Shown: piece after piece, positions 28,653-38,930 of the stretch
Numbering within the stretch: position 1 is the first letter of the stretch
Layout of the letters: every line of letters starts with the position of its first letter
NCBI RefSeq assembly: GCF_000714815.1
Contig: NZ_JMIH01000021.1
Coordinates: forward strand, 175,232-239,231
Origin: Anditalea andensis
Lineage (GTDB): Bacteria > Bacteroidota > Bacteroidia > Cytophagales > Cyclobacteriaceae
Length of the DNA: 64,000 nt
Reading direction: 5' to 3'
The notes under the pieces: model-generated
What the model saw: the letters and a program-made list of their open reading frames with translations, nothing else
What the model was told of the DNA's origin: nothing
Database searches by the model: none
Position numbers and translations under genes: made by a program

Positions 28653-30044
28653 ATGTTACTTTTATCAGTTATAATGTATGTGGCAGCGTTGCTATATTTT
28701 ACTTTAGATAAAATTATCTTTAAAGGTAAAAGCGAGTGGACTATAATTTTTTTGTGTCTCTACATGCCTTTTTATACACTTATATTAAGTATTGTATATT
28801 CCGCGACTGAATCCACTGCAGTCATGGCTTTCTTTCAATATCTTAAAGAAATAGTAATATCTTTGGGATTAATATCTTTTTTATTATATCAAAAAGATAT
28901 TTTTGGATATGCTATTCGGCTCAATGTAGTTGATAAACTTTTCATTGCATTTTTGTCCTTATTCACACTCTATCTATTTCTCCCATTGGGTGAAGCCACT
29001 TTTTTTAATAAGCTATTTTATTTTAAGAATACGCTCATTCTAGGTATAATTTATTTTTTTGGAAGAATTGCAGATTTTTCCAAAAATCAACTTCACCTAT
29101 TGTTTAAATGTATTATGGCAATTTCAATCGCTGCTTTTGTAGTCAATGTAATAGAAGCAGGTATATTGCATAGACATCTACAGACATATACAGGATATGC
29201 TGAATATAATTATGCAGTTAATAATCAGGAAGTGAGTGGTAATTACGGCCTAACTTGGACGTTTGAAACGCAGTCTACCTCTAAAAGATTAGCTTCCTTT
29301 TTTGCAGACCCGTTGGAACTGGCCAGTTCTATTATGTTAGGATTTGCTGTAGGTTTAATTTTTTATCTTACTTCGGAAAGAAAAGATTATTTCCTTTATG
29401 CAGTCGTAATGCTATGTTCTACTGCTAGTTTATTTTTCTCATCCTCCAGGGCAGCTTTTGCTGCTTTCTTTTTTATGTTATTTTATATAGCTATTGTATT
29501 TAGGCTTTATAAGCTGATTATAGCTGGGGCATCCCTTTTAGGCTCCTTTATACTTTATGTACTTTTTTTGTCTTCCGATGATTTTTATTATTTTGTCGTA
29601 GATACCATCACTTTTCAAAACGCTTCTAGTGTTGGCCATGTTATAGAGTGGCTGGAGGCATTGGATTCTATGATAGCTAATCCAATGGGTATAGGTCTTG
29701 CCATGAGTGGCAATGTGGCAAGCGTGACAGATGAATTGAGGATAGGGGGAGAAAATCAATTTTTAATATTTGGTGTACAGTTAGGCTTTTTAGGCATGTT
29801 TTTATATATACTTTTGCTTGCTTGTGCTATTGTGATCTCTATCCGTGTTTTCCGGTTAAGCCCTGACACTAATGCTGCTCGTATTGCATTTGTTGCTGCC
29901 TCTGTAAAAGTGGGGATGCTGTTGCCCCTTTTTACGGCTAATGCTGAGTTGTACATGTATGTATCATGGATCACATGGTGGATGGTAGGATATAGTGTTA
30001 AAGAATATAATAAAATTAAATATGCCTCTACTTTACTATTATGA
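28653..30044 (+). CDS. O-antigen/exopolysaccharide polymerase (Wzy-like)
   Basis: 463 residues with about ten to twelve membrane segments and no soluble domain. A large loop about 175-210 and a following segment with FFADPLELASS and SSSRAAF resemble the O-antigen ligase/polymerase (Wzy_C/WaaL) region. Wzy proteins have weak sequence conservation, so this assignment rests on topology and its place between flippase and glycosyltransferases. It overlaps the next gene by 4 bp. Confidence 0.75.
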   Translation: MLLLSVIMYVAALLYFTLDKIIFKGKSEWTIIFLCLYMPFYTLILSIVYSATESTAVMAFFQYLKEIVISLGLISFLLYQKDIFGYAIRLNVVDKLFIAFLSLFTLYLFLPLGEATFFNKLFYFKNTLILGIIYFFGRIADFSKNQLHLLFKCIMAISIAAFVVNVIEAGILHRHLQTYTGYAEYNYAVNNQEVSGNYGLTWTFETQSTSKRLASFFADPLELASSIMLGFAVGLIFYLTSERKDYFLYAVVMLCSTASLFFSSSRAAFAAFFFMLFYIAIVFRLYKLIIAGASLLGSFILYVLFLSSDDFYYFVVDTITFQNASSVGHVIEWLEALDSMIANPMGIGLAMSGNVASVTDELRIGGENQFLIFGVQLGFLGMFLYILLLACAIVISIRVFRLSPDTNAARIAFVAASVKVGMLLPLFTANAELYMYVSWITWWMVGYSVKEYNKIKYASTLLL

Positions 30045-31156
30045 AGAAAAAGGTGCTTATTGATATATATTACCTGCATGTAGCCCAGACAGGAATAAAA
30101 ACCTATACTGAAACACTGTGTAGTCAAGTGCTGACTTATGGTGGAAATGAATTTGATTTTATAATTACTCCGGATCCTGATAAGATCAAGAAGAGTAAAT
30201 TCTACAAGGGAAAGACATCTAGATGGAAAAACCTTCTTTTTCAGACATTATATTTTCTGAGGAAGCAGCTAGTGGTTCCTATAATGAGTTACAGATATAA
30301 TGTAGATATAGTGTTTTGTCCGGATATCATGATACCACTTTGGGGCAGGGGTAAAATGATATCCGTTATACACGATGCTTTTTTCTGGGAGAATCCAACA
30401 CATTATCATCGGCTTTGGCTAAAATATTTTGTTACATTTTTAAAATGGGGATTAAGTAATAAGGGACATGTTGTTACCATTACAGATTTTTCTAAAAAAC
30501 AATTGAAGAAACATTTGGAAGTAGGTACACAAATGTATGTAGCTTGGCCTGCCAGCAATTTATCTGCTTCTAATTTGTATATGGATCTACCTGATTTAAT
30601 AGGATCTCCTTATTTCTTACATGTTGGGGTTCTGGAAAAAAGGAAAAATATATCTCTATTAATTGAAGCTTTTGCACTATTTGTAGTGGATCAGCCGGAA
30701 TATAAACTCGTACTCGTAGGACAAAGCGGTCCAAGAAAAAACCTTAATGATCACGAGAATCTCATTTATCTTATTAATCATCTAGACATTAATGATAAAG
30801 TAATCCTGACAGGGCACGTAGAGTTGAAAGCTTTGCAAAGTTATTACAAGCATGCTGTAGGATACATTTTTCCTTCCAAAAATGAAGGCTTTGGACTGCC
30901 GGTCCTTGAAGCATTTTCCTACAAACTGCCGGTTATCATCACACCGCAAGGCGCATTGATGGAGGTAGGAGGAGACGCGGTTCTTATAGCTGAACCTTAT
31001 CCAGAAGATTTGGCTTCGAAGATGTTCTTATTGTCAGAGAATGAAAATTTAAGAAAAACGCTTGGCCAACTAGGTAGCCAGAGACTAACAAATTTCACCC
31101 CTCAAAAGTTTTTTATAACTTTGAAGGATATTTTCAAACAGGTTCTTAATGAATAG
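30041..31156 (+). CDS. Family 4 glycosyltransferase
   Basis: 371 residues. The C-terminal half has [20 protein letters not shown] and the ExxxxxE-type [11 protein letters not shown] motif that binds the nucleotide sugar. The ending overlaps the acyltransferase gene by 8 bp, while the start overlaps the polymerase gene. It is one of four GT-B transferases of the locus; donor and acceptor are unknown. Confidence 0.88.
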   Translation: MKKKVLIDIYYLHVAQTGIKTYTETLCSQVLTYGGNEFDFIITPDPDKIKKSKFYKGKTSRWKNLLFQTLYFLRKQLVVPIMSYRYNVDIVFCPDIMIPLWGRGKMISVIHDAFFWENPTHYHRLWLKYFVTFLKWGLSNKGHVVTITDFSKKQLKKHLEVGTQMYVAWPASNLSASNLYMDLPDLIGSPYFLHVGVLEKRKNISLLIEAFALFVVDQPEYKLVLVGQSGPRKNLNDHENLIYLINHLDINDKVILTGHVELKALQSYYKHAVGYIFPSKNEGFGLPVLEAFSYKLPVIITPQGALMEVGGDAVLIAEPYPEDLASKMFLLSENENLRKTLGQLGSQRLTNFTPQKFFITLKDIFKQVLNE

Positions 31157-31862
31157 ATTTTTAGACAAAATCCTTAACAGCTTTACCGATATAGACTTAT
31201 CTGACAGATTTGGGAATGGTTGGGATACTGCTTCCACCTTGGGGGTAATGTTAAGAATGATGAGATGGTATATCAGAGGTTTAGCGCATAGGTGGCGGTT
31301 TAAAGAATCTTCTGCATTATTGCTGATAGGCAAAAATGTGATCCTGCGTCAGCCTTCCTATCTTACTGTTGGTAGTAATTTTATTGCACAGGACAACTGT
31401 GAGATAAACTGTTTATCAAAAAGGGGGTTGGTGTTTGGAGACAAAGTGACGGTGGGTTCTTATGCCATTATTAGACCGACCAATCTTTATGGTGGAGAAC
31501 CCGGTGAAGGATTGAAAATTGGAAATAATTCTAATATAGGCGCTTATGCTTATATAGGATGTTCAGGTTATATAGATATTGGAGACAACGTCATGATGTC
31601 TCCGCGCGTAAGCATCTATTCTGAAAACCATAATTTTGAAGACATAGCATTTCCTATGATTGAACAAGGCGTTACAAGGTCATTTGTTAAAATAGAAAAT
31701 GATTGTTGGATTGCTTCCAATAGCATAATCCTAGCAGGAGTAACTGTAGGTAAAGGTTCTATTGTAGCGGCAGGTAGCGTGGTGACGAAGGATGTACCAC
31801 CCTTCAGTATAGTAGGTGGTAATCCTGCTAAAATTATTAAATACAGAACTAACTATGAGTAA
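31149..31862 (+). CDS. Hexapeptide-repeat acyltransferase (maltose/galactoside O-acetyltransferase-like)
   Basis: 237 residues. The C-terminal two thirds are left-handed beta-helix repeats ([30 protein letters not shown]) and contain the catalytic-type His in SENHNFED, followed by the family end motif [24 protein letters not shown]. The N-terminal part is a helical extension. It would O-acetylate a sugar of the repeat unit. It overlaps the glycosyltransferase genes on both sides. Confidence 0.9.
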   Translation: MNRFLDKILNSFTDIDLSDRFGNGWDTASTLGVMLRMMRWYIRGLAHRWRFKESSALLLIGKNVILRQPSYLTVGSNFIAQDNCEINCLSKRGLVFGDKVTVGSYAIIRPTNLYGGEPGEGLKIGNNSNIGAYAYIGCSGYIDIGDNVMMSPRVSIYSENHNFEDIAFPMIEQGVTRSFVKIENDCWIASNSIILAGVTVGKGSIVAAGSVVTKDVPPFSIVGGNPAKIIKYRTNYE

Positions 31863-33015
31863 TACTCACAAATCCATCTTAATACTTCACAGTTCATCGG
31901 ATTTATATGGAGCTAGTAAAATCTTATTGACTACAATCAAAATTTTTAAAGAAAATGGATTCATTGTGGAAGTTGTTTTATCTGAAGAAGGCAGGTTATC
32001 TTATGCTATACGTGAAGAAAGTATTAAAGTCTATATCATAAGATTAGGCATTCTCAGACGGAAATATTTTAATATAAAAGGTATATTCAATAGAGTTTTT
32101 GTTGTAAGTAAAGCATATAAACAGCTGCTTAATATAATTGAGAAGGAAGATTTCACCCATATTTATTCCAATACCACAGCTGTATTGGTTGGTGCATTAG
32201 TAGCTAAAAAAACTAAGACGTACCATATATGGCACATTCATGAGATCATAACAAACCCAATGTGGTTTACTAGAATAATGGGATCATTTGTAAATCGATA
32301 TAGCGATTATGCTATAGCGGTGTCAGAAGCAGTAAGTCAGTATTGGAGACCCTATATTTCAAAAGAAAAGCTAAAAGTGATATACAATGGTATAGACTAT
32401 ACTCCTTATCTTTCTCCAACAAAAAGCTTTAGAGAATTGAATGGCATAAATCAAGATGTATTATTGATAGGAATGATTGGTAGGATTAGTGCTTGGAAGG
32501 GGCAATTGTACTTCTTGGACATAGCTGATCAGATAGTTAAAAATTATTCCAATGTTCATTTTTTAATAGTAGGAGATGCTTTTCCAGGTGATGAGCATTT
32601 ATTGACGGCTTTGAACAAGAAAATCTTAAAGCTAAATTTGGAAAATGTAGTTACCGTTCTTGATTTTCAGCAAAACGTATCTTCGATTTATGAAGCTTTG
32701 GACATATTTGTACTGCCTTCTATAAAACCTGATCCATTACCTACTGTAGTCTTGGAAGCAATGGCGTCTGCTAAGGCTGTAATTGCTACTGGTCATGGGG
32801 GTGCTTTGGAAATGGTATTAGAGGGAAAAACTGGTATTTTTATACCTCATGATAATGCTAAAGCAGCTTACCAAAAAATAAAATTGCTGCTAAGCGATAG
32901 TTTGTATAGGAACAATTTAGGTCATAATGGTAGAGAAAGGGTTTTAAAAGCATTTTCTGAAGATTCTTTTAAAATAAACATAATGGAAATTTTTAAAGAT
33001 ACAGAGTCGAAATGA
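31855..33015 (+). CDS. Family 4 glycosyltransferase
   Basis: 386 residues from the ATG at 31855, which overlaps the end of the acyltransferase gene by 8 bp. A longer in-frame start at 31816 would add 13 residues that lie inside the acyltransferase gene and is less likely. The GT-B core is marked by [20 protein letters not shown] and the C-terminal [21 protein letters not shown] segment. It ends 4 bp inside the next gene. Confidence 0.88.
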   Translation: MSNTHKSILILHSSSDLYGASKILLTTIKIFKENGFIVEVVLSEEGRLSYAIREESIKVYIIRLGILRRKYFNIKGIFNRVFVVSKAYKQLLNIIEKEDFTHIYSNTTAVLVGALVAKKTKTYHIWHIHEIITNPMWFTRIMGSFVNRYSDYAIAVSEAVSQYWRPYISKEKLKVIYNGIDYTPYLSPTKSFRELNGINQDVLLIGMIGRISAWKGQLYFLDIADQIVKNYSNVHFLIVGDAFPGDEHLLTALNKKILKLNLENVVTVLDFQQNVSSIYEALDIFVLPSIKPDPLPTVVLEAMASAKAVIATGHGGALEMVLEGKTGIFIPHDNAKAAYQKIKLLLSDSLYRNNLGHNGRERVLKAFSEDSFKINIMEIFKDTESK

Positions 33016-34148
33016 AGGACAATAGAAAAACAAGAGTTGCCATCTTAGGATCTCGAGGCTATCCATATGTATATAGTGGATATGAAACATTAGTAAAAGA
33101 AATAAGTGAAAGAATGGTTCAGCGGGGATTGGATGTTACAGTATACTGCCATGCCTCATTATTTGATAAAAAACCAGTTACAGTAAAAGACATTCGATTA
33201 GTATATATTCCTGCCATAGAAACAAAATCTTTAACACAACTTACTCATACATTTTTGTCAATGATTCATGCCTGTTTTAAAAGATATGATGTAATATTGA
33301 TGGTAAATAGCGGAAATGGACCTTTTGGTTTATTATCAAGAATTTTTCAAATACCTACTGCTATTAATTTGGATGGATTAGAATGGGATAGGCCTAAATG
33401 GAAAGGTTTAGGAGCCAAATATTTTAAATTGGCTAGTAAGCTGGCTACCAAGCTATATGACGTGCTCATCACAGATTCTTATGAAATGGAAAAGATATAT
33501 AAAGAACTATTTAATAAAAATTCAACCGTAATAGCCTATGGAGCCTACCCAAGTATTAAATCTAATTATACTAAAATTCAAAGATGGAATTTAGTACCAG
33601 AAAGTTATTTTTTAATAGTTGGGCGATTGGTTCCTGATAATAATGCGGACCTTATTATAGAAGGATTTGTCAAATCCAATTCATGCCGAAAGCTTGTGAT
33701 AGTGGGGGATGTGCCCTATCAAGATGCTTATTCAGAAAAAGTTAAAAGCATACAAGATGAGCGATTATTATTTACTGGATATGTTACCGATCCAGAAGAA
33801 TTGGCTGCGCTTTATCATGATTGTTTTGCCTATTTTCATGGCCATGAATATGGAGGGACCAATCCTACAATGTTAAAAGCCATGGGATATGGGTGTGCTA
33901 TATTAGCCTTAGATACTCGGTTTAATCGTGAAATGCTTCAAAATGGTAAGCATGGATGGTATTTTCAAAAAAACAAATTATCAATAAAAGATGTTGTGGA
34001 AAGGGCTGAGACAAATACTACAGACATTCATAAGTTGAGGATAACTGCAAGGGAAGGTCTTACGAAAATGTATGATTGGGACCATGTAACAGATCAATAT
34101 GTAGAAGTATTTGAAAGATTGGCAAAGAAAAAAAATACTTTCACCTAA
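33012..34148 (+). CDS. DUF1972-type glycosyltransferase
   Basis: 378 residues. The N-terminal segment VAILGSRGYPYVYSGYETLV is the signature of the DUF1972 domain found in rhamnosyltransferase-like GT4 enzymes. The C-terminal half has LIVGRLVPDNN and HGHEYGGTNPTMLKAMGYG. It is coupled to the previous transferase by ATGA and is the last gene of the tightly packed set. Confidence 0.88.
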   Translation: MKDNRKTRVAILGSRGYPYVYSGYETLVKEISERMVQRGLDVTVYCHASLFDKKPVTVKDIRLVYIPAIETKSLTQLTHTFLSMIHACFKRYDVILMVNSGNGPFGLLSRIFQIPTAINLDGLEWDRPKWKGLGAKYFKLASKLATKLYDVLITDSYEMEKIYKELFNKNSTVIAYGAYPSIKSNYTKIQRWNLVPESYFLIVGRLVPDNNADLIIEGFVKSNSCRKLVIVGDVPYQDAYSEKVKSIQDERLLFTGYVTDPEELAALYHDCFAYFHGHEYGGTNPTMLKAMGYGCAILALDTRFNREMLQNGKHGWYFQKNKLSIKDVVERAETNTTDIHKLRITAREGLTKMYDWDHVTDQYVEVFERLAKKKNTFT

Positions 34149-34555
34149 AAGATATTGCAAGACAGCATCCCTAGAAATGGAAAACAAAAGCTATTTATCC
34201 TGATGAACTACAAATTATCTAAAATAAGCTTATTTAGAACTTTGCAAGTATTAGCGGATAGTTATACAGCTTTAATAGTAGCCATTTTCGCCTTTATGAA
34301 GATGTTTCTGATGTAATATGAAAAAATGAATGTCAGAATGTAATAGTATATCCGGGGTATTAATTTAACGTAAGAAATCTAAGATTAGCTTTAGGGTATA
34401 TAAGTATAAACAATTTGGTATATAAATAGTAATTTTAAATTCTTTACATTTACAGCACAGATTGCCAATGTTTTATAAAATCTTCCGATTTAAAAGGAAT
34501 AATTATTGATATTACTGTGTAAATTGCGGCTTTAATGTGAGAGTTAATATCTTTT
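34149..34555. other. Intergenic region before the initiating sugar transferase gene
   Basis: 407 bp, AT-rich. A 37-codon ORF at 34204-34317 (MNYKLSKISLFRTLQV..., hydrophobic C-terminus) is the only coding-like stretch; it has no recognised family and may be a relic. The gap breaks the otherwise tight operon, so the following gene probably has its own promoter. Confidence 0.35.
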
Positions 34556-35926
34556 ATGGCTAAACGCTTTTATAAATACTTTCCATGGTTATTTGCTATT
34601 GGAGATTCATTGATTATAATCCTTTCGCTAGTTTTTTCGAAAGTAATTTTAAATTCATTTTTCAATGGAAATTTAAATACTGAAGTTTACCAGGTAGGTT
34701 TTATATTATTTTGGGTACTTATAACTTTGATTAGGAAAGACTATAAATTAGGAAGAACTACAGATTACAGCTTTACGCTTTATAGGTTGTTCCAGTCGAT
34801 GTTGTGGTATGTGGCAATAATATCACTTATATGGGTATTGTTTCAAAATCACACATTAAGTAGACAGTTTCTTTTTATCTATCTCAATATATTATGTTTG
34901 TTACTCAGTTGTTACCGGGTAGCAGCTCATATTGCATTAAAACAATATAGGGCCATCGGTGGTAATTATAGAAATGCCGTTATAATCGGTAAAGGGGGCA
35001 CTAGCAATAAATTAGCTCATATGTTCCGCTTTCGTAAAGATTTAGGCATTAATTTTCTTGGATATTTTGATGATTCTTTTAACTGTATTGAAACTCACGG
35101 AAAATTAGAAGATTTTTATAAAAAAGCTTCAGGAATGGACCTTGATCTTATATATGTAAATGATAGTCTTAGAACAGATAGTATTAAAGAAATAGTAAAC
35201 TTTGCTGATGACCATTGTATTAAAGTTAAAATTATACCTAGTGAAAATTTACAACTGGAAAAGCATCTTTCATTTTCCAAGTATGGAGATTTTTTTGTAA
35301 TTAATGTAAATGAAATCCCACTCGATAATTCATACAATAGGTTTGCTAAGAGATCATTTGATGTAATATTCTCCTCGCTTATAATAATTTTTATATTAAG
35401 TTGGTTAATACCATTGGTTGGTATACTAATTAAATTGGAATCTAAAGGCCCTATATTTTTTGTACAAGAACGTAATGGGGAAAATAACCGAGTATTTCGA
35501 TGTCTTAAATTCAGATCGATGAGGCCTAATGAGTATGCAGATGTGCTACAAGCACGAAGAAATGATCCTAGAGTGACCAGATTTGGAGCTTTTCTCCGGA
35601 AAACATCTTTAGATGAAATGCCACAATTCATAAATGTCTTATTTGGTGAAATGGCTATTGTGGGACCAAGACCTCATCCTGTACCTTTAAACCAAAAATA
35701 CGTTCAAATTATAAAAAAATATAATACACGTCATAAGATAAAGCCAGGTATTACTGGATTAGCTCAAGTCAAAGGATATAGAGGAGAAATTGAGCAACCT
35801 TACCAGATTCGGTCTAGAGTAAGGTTAGACTATTTTTATATTCAAAACTGGACACTTTGGCTAGACATAAGTATTGTGATGAAAACCATTCATGAATTGA
35901 TATTTAACAGAGATAATGCTTATTAA
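34556..35926 (+). CDS. Exopolysaccharide polyprenyl glycosylphosphotransferase (WcaJ/WbaP-like)
   Basis: 456 residues. Four N-terminal membrane segments (about 10-115), a Rossmann-like CoA-binding-type central domain (VIIGKGGTSNKLAHMF), a fifth membrane helix near 275-297 and the C-terminal bacterial sugar transferase domain. The latter has the family motifs GPIFFVQERNG, CLKFRSM, RKTSLDEMPQ and VGPRPHP. It transfers a sugar-1-phosphate to undecaprenyl phosphate and so starts repeat-unit assembly. It sits at the end of the locus, separated by 407 bp from the transferases. Confidence 0.93.
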   Translation: MAKRFYKYFPWLFAIGDSLIIILSLVFSKVILNSFFNGNLNTEVYQVGFILFWVLITLIRKDYKLGRTTDYSFTLYRLFQSMLWYVAIISLIWVLFQNHTLSRQFLFIYLNILCLLLSCYRVAAHIALKQYRAIGGNYRNAVIIGKGGTSNKLAHMFRFRKDLGINFLGYFDDSFNCIETHGKLEDFYKKASGMDLDLIYVNDSLRTDSIKEIVNFADDHCIKVKIIPSENLQLEKHLSFSKYGDFFVINVNEIPLDNSYNRFAKRSFDVIFSSLIIIFILSWLIPLVGILIKLESKGPIFFVQERNGENNRVFRCLKFRSMRPNEYADVLQARRNDPRVTRFGAFLRKTSLDEMPQFINVLFGEMAIVGPRPHPVPLNQKYVQIIKKYNTRHKIKPGITGLAQVKGYRGEIEQPYQIRSRVRLDYFYIQNWTLWLDISIVMKTIHELIFNRDNAY

Positions 35927-36140
35927 TCGATGTTTGTTTAGAAATTAATAAAAATGATTAAATTAAAGTGCCTACCCTATTAGTGACAGTCTTTTAATCG
36001 ATAATATTACATATTTAAATATTTAGGGATCATAAAGTTATTTTTATACCGGAATGGAACTTAAGGATATTGCCAGGTTGACCGCAGTCAAATAAGTCCT
36101 TATCTAGCAACCCTTTCTGCTTACCATTCCGCCGGGAGCT

Positions 36141-36598
36141 CTGAAAGACATAATTGTTTATCTATACAAGCCATATATCAAACCGATCGTGATGGGTAAG
36201 TAAAACAAGCCGGTGCGGACTTACTTACATAGATAAACTGGAGTTTAAGGCCTTCAATGAAAGTACTAGGTTAAAACTGTCATTAGCCAAGCACAAAAAA
36301 TTTCTCGGACCTGCCATACAACTTGGCACCGACAGGATCTATGCGATAAAACAGCAAAAGTAAGTTCTGTATTGCCAATAAGATATTCACCAGCTTTCCC
36401 TAAAAAAGCCCCAAGAAGCACAGTGAGCCCGAAAAGATCCTGAGTTCAGAAATCACCATACAGTGAGCCATCGGCATGAAAGGGGTATTCGGTATCACCA
36501 ATGAGTTCTACGGACTGATAAAAATCAGAGTGAAAGCAGAGAAAAGTGAAAAATTAATGACCCTGTTTGGAACAATGGTAGCAAATGCGTCACGATAG
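36141..36598 (+). pseudogene. Decayed DDE transposase (IS5/IS1182-like) remnant
   Basis: Three frame segments read as consecutive parts of a DDE transposase C-terminal half. One frame gives DIIVYLYKPYIKPIVMGK and stops at 36201; the next gives FKAFNESTRLKLSLAKHKK...GTDRIYAIK and stops at 36361; a third gives FCIANKIFTSFP, a stop at 36401, a stop at 36464, then GMKGVFGITNEFYGL and TLFGTMVANA up to the stop at 36596. The order matches what IS5-superfamily transposases show ('KPIVRGK', 'AFNE...LK', 'D.IYA.N.NR', 'KG.FG..K..YGL', 'FFG...AN'). The N-terminal half and IS ends were not found. It is clearly non-functional. Confidence 0.75.
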
Positions 36599-36770
36599 CC
36601 AAAAGGAGAGCCCGCCAAAGCTGAAAGCACCCTGGAACCAAAAAAAAAGCTTTACTGGGATAAGTGTCCCCATACCACCAAAGTGCTAAAATTCAATAAA
36701 AAATGAGGAATAAATTGAATATATCCTAGTCAAAATTGACTTAAAAAAAATCTCCCAAAACAACGTATAA

Positions 36771-36807
36771 AAGCCAACTAAGTTCTTAAATAGTTCTTAG
36801 TTGGCTT
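36771..36807. terminator. Perfect 12-bp inverted repeat, probable bidirectional terminator
   Basis: AAGCCAACTAAG (36771-36782) pairs perfectly with CTTAGTTGGCTT (36796-36807) around a 13-nt loop. It lies 40 bp from the stop codon of the UspA-type gene on the minus strand and downstream of the transposase relic. The stem could end transcription from either side, but T-runs are short, so an IS-end remnant is an alternative. Confidence 0.5.
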
Positions 36808-36847
36808 ATATAATGAATTTTCCAAGAAACCCTTTAAATAAAGTATC

Positions 36848-37756
36848 CTAAATTTTCAAAAGCGCTTCTAAAAATGTCATATTCTCTCCTTTTTTCTTTA
36901 GTATCAACATCGGTGTTTCGTTATTGATCTGTATAAGCTTTTCGGCTACACTGCCCAGTAAATAAGCTGCTGACCCAGTCCTTCCCCTACTCCCCATCAC
37001 AATCATATCTTTTTGTAAGTTCTTAGCTGCTGCCATTATATAGTTGGCTGCGGGATCATCTTCTTTCAGGACAAAATGGCAATCATAGTGCTGTAGCTTA
37101 TGGTGCTGGATAAAAGTTTTGTATTCTTTGTGGGCATTTTTTTCCATGATCTGTGCAAATTCATGGTAAGATTTACCTGTTTTGTAATAGCCCTTGGGTA
37201 CTTCATAAATATGGATGCAGGTAATTTTTGCATGGAGTTCACTCGATAGCCTTTCCACAAACTGAAGGGTTAGGTAGCTGTGCTCAGAAAAATCTACTGG
37301 GACCAGTATGTTTTCAATTTCCTTGATTTGGACATTTTCTGTAAGGAAAAGGACTGAACAGGGAGATTTCTGTGCTAGATTTTTAGCTAGAGTGCCATAA
37401 CCATCTAGTTCCGTTTTCCGACCCATGATTAGGAGATCAATATTTTTGATTTTTGCCCACCTCAAGATAGTTTCCATGGGATTTCCTTCTTTTACGCTGA
37501 TGTCCACTTCCACATCCTCCGGTATGGATGCTTTAACTTTTACTGCTATATTATTTTTGATGGCCTCATCCACAGGAGCAAGTAGGTCAGGATAGGCTTT
37601 TGCCACATCTTCAGGCAGGGTCAGGTCTTTTTCTACATGTACAAAATAGATTTTATCTATACCCAATACAGCTACCATTTTTGCTGTTTTTTCTATAAGC
37701 GTATTATCCATTTCGGTAAGGTCAAGCCCTACCAGTACCTTGCGAAATTGTTTCAT
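36848..37756 (-). CDS. Tandem-domain universal stress protein
   Basis: 302 residues containing two UspA domains (about 1-140 and 145-290). The second domain carries the ATP-binding-type G-2x-G-9x-G(S/T) pattern in MGSRGRTGSAAYLLGSVAEKL. Both domains begin with the expected hydrophobic strand and acidic turn (VLVGLDLTE and ILVPVDFSE). Tandem UspA proteins are common in Bacteroidota and respond to starvation or redox stress. It is monocistronic and has a divergent neighbour. Confidence 0.9.
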   Translation of the reverse strand: MKQFRKVLVGLDLTEMDNTLIEKTAKMVAVLGIDKIYFVHVEKDLTLPEDVAKAYPDLLAPVDEAIKNNIAVKVKASIPEDVEVDISVKEGNPMETILRWAKIKNIDLLIMGRKTELDGYGTLAKNLAQKSPCSVLFLTENVQIKEIENILVPVDFSEHSYLTLQFVERLSSELHAKITCIHIYEVPKGYYKTGKSYHEFAQIMEKNAHKEYKTFIQHHKLQHYDCHFVLKEDDPAANYIMAAAKNLQKDMIVMGSRGRTGSAAYLLGSVAEKLIQINNETPMLILKKKGENMTFLEALLKI

Positions 37757-37837
37757 GTCTGTGAAAATTCTAATTTTGGTCTAATTTAATTGATTACCGC
37801 GTGTTTAATGATGATAAACAAAAAATAATTTCCAATA

Positions 37838-38404
37838 ATGGCAAAGCAAATTGGTAAATACTTCCTAGCTATAGTACCGAAAGGGGATATTCAAGAACAA
37901 GCTACCCGGATGAAATTGGAATTAAAAGAGAATTTCAATATTAAATATGCCTTAAAATCCCCTTCCCATGTTACCCTAAAGATGCCATTTAGATGGAATG
38001 AAGCAAAAGAAGAGAAGTTGATAGACAAATTACAGATTTTTTTTGGGGATAAGGAGGGATTTAAATTGACTTTTAAAGGGATAGGGAGGTTTGGGAGAAG
38101 GGTAATATATATCAGGGTAGAGGAACAAGCTCAACTTATAAAAATGCAATCAGACCTTTCTACCTATTGCAGACATGAACTTAAGTTGGTTGAAGAACTA
38201 AGCGATAAGGCTTATCATCCCCATATGACGGTAGGTTTTAAAGATTTAAAAGACCAACATTTTGATGGTTGTATGAAATTATTAAAAGATAGGGGATTTT
38301 TTGAAGTGATGGATGTCCAAGAAGTGGCACTGTTAAAAAAAGAAGGATTTAGCTGGACGGTTGTTCATATGTTTGGCGTAAATGGGGAATATAGTAAAAA
38401 TTGA
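37838..38404 (+). CDS. 2'-5' RNA ligase family (2H phosphoesterase) protein
   Basis: 188 residues, the usual size. Two HxT/S catalytic motifs are present: HVTLKMPF near residue 47 and HMTVGFKD near residue 130. The 2H superfamily includes RNA ligases/cyclic phosphodiesterases acting on 2',3'-cyclic or 2',5' phosphodiester bonds. The substrate in this organism is unknown. Confidence 0.85.
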   Translation: MAKQIGKYFLAIVPKGDIQEQATRMKLELKENFNIKYALKSPSHVTLKMPFRWNEAKEEKLIDKLQIFFGDKEGFKLTFKGIGRFGRRVIYIRVEEQAQLIKMQSDLSTYCRHELKLVEELSDKAYHPHMTVGFKDLKDQHFDGCMKLLKDRGFFEVMDVQEVALLKKEGFSWTVVHMFGVNGEYSKN

Positions 38405-38930
38405 TCTATAGAGGGCTTTAATAAAAAAGAATGTTTTAAATTATAGAATAATTGATAATATAATTATTTGAATAAATAATAAAAATTTTTTTTATATTGT
38501 GTTTTGGATTTTAAAAAGGTTTTTATTTGGTAGGTAGTAAAATTGATAAATTTTGATTTAAAATTAAATTCTTTTTTTTCTAAAATATTTATTTAATGCA
38601 TAGAAAATGGTTATAAAATCTATTAATTATAAAATTTTATTTCTTATTTCTCTTTTGCAGGTAAATTGGTAATAATTGTAAAACATTCTTTTAACAATTT
38701 ATTGTCCAAGTAAAATTCAATTTTAAGTGATTACAACATTATTTTTCTATTATTTTAAGATAATTATGAAAATTTTTATAACTTAGTTAGGATGTTGATT
38801 TGGTTTTCATCGTATTTAGCCAAATAATATAATTTAAAGTAATTATGCAAGGTCCCAGGCGTTTTGGATCTTATCAAGAATGCATTTATAATTGTTAAAT
38901 GAATTGTTAATAAACCTTAATTTAAAGCAC
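38405..38930. other. Long AT-rich leader of the SusC-SusD operon
   Basis: 526 bp, the most AT-rich part of the window, with no credible ORF. It should hold the promoter and any regulatory sites of the SusC-SusD operon. No exact TTTG-N19-21-TAnnTTTG match was found; TTTG at 38526-38529 followed by TAAATTTTG at about 38550 is a near match with one extra base. Confidence 0.45.
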
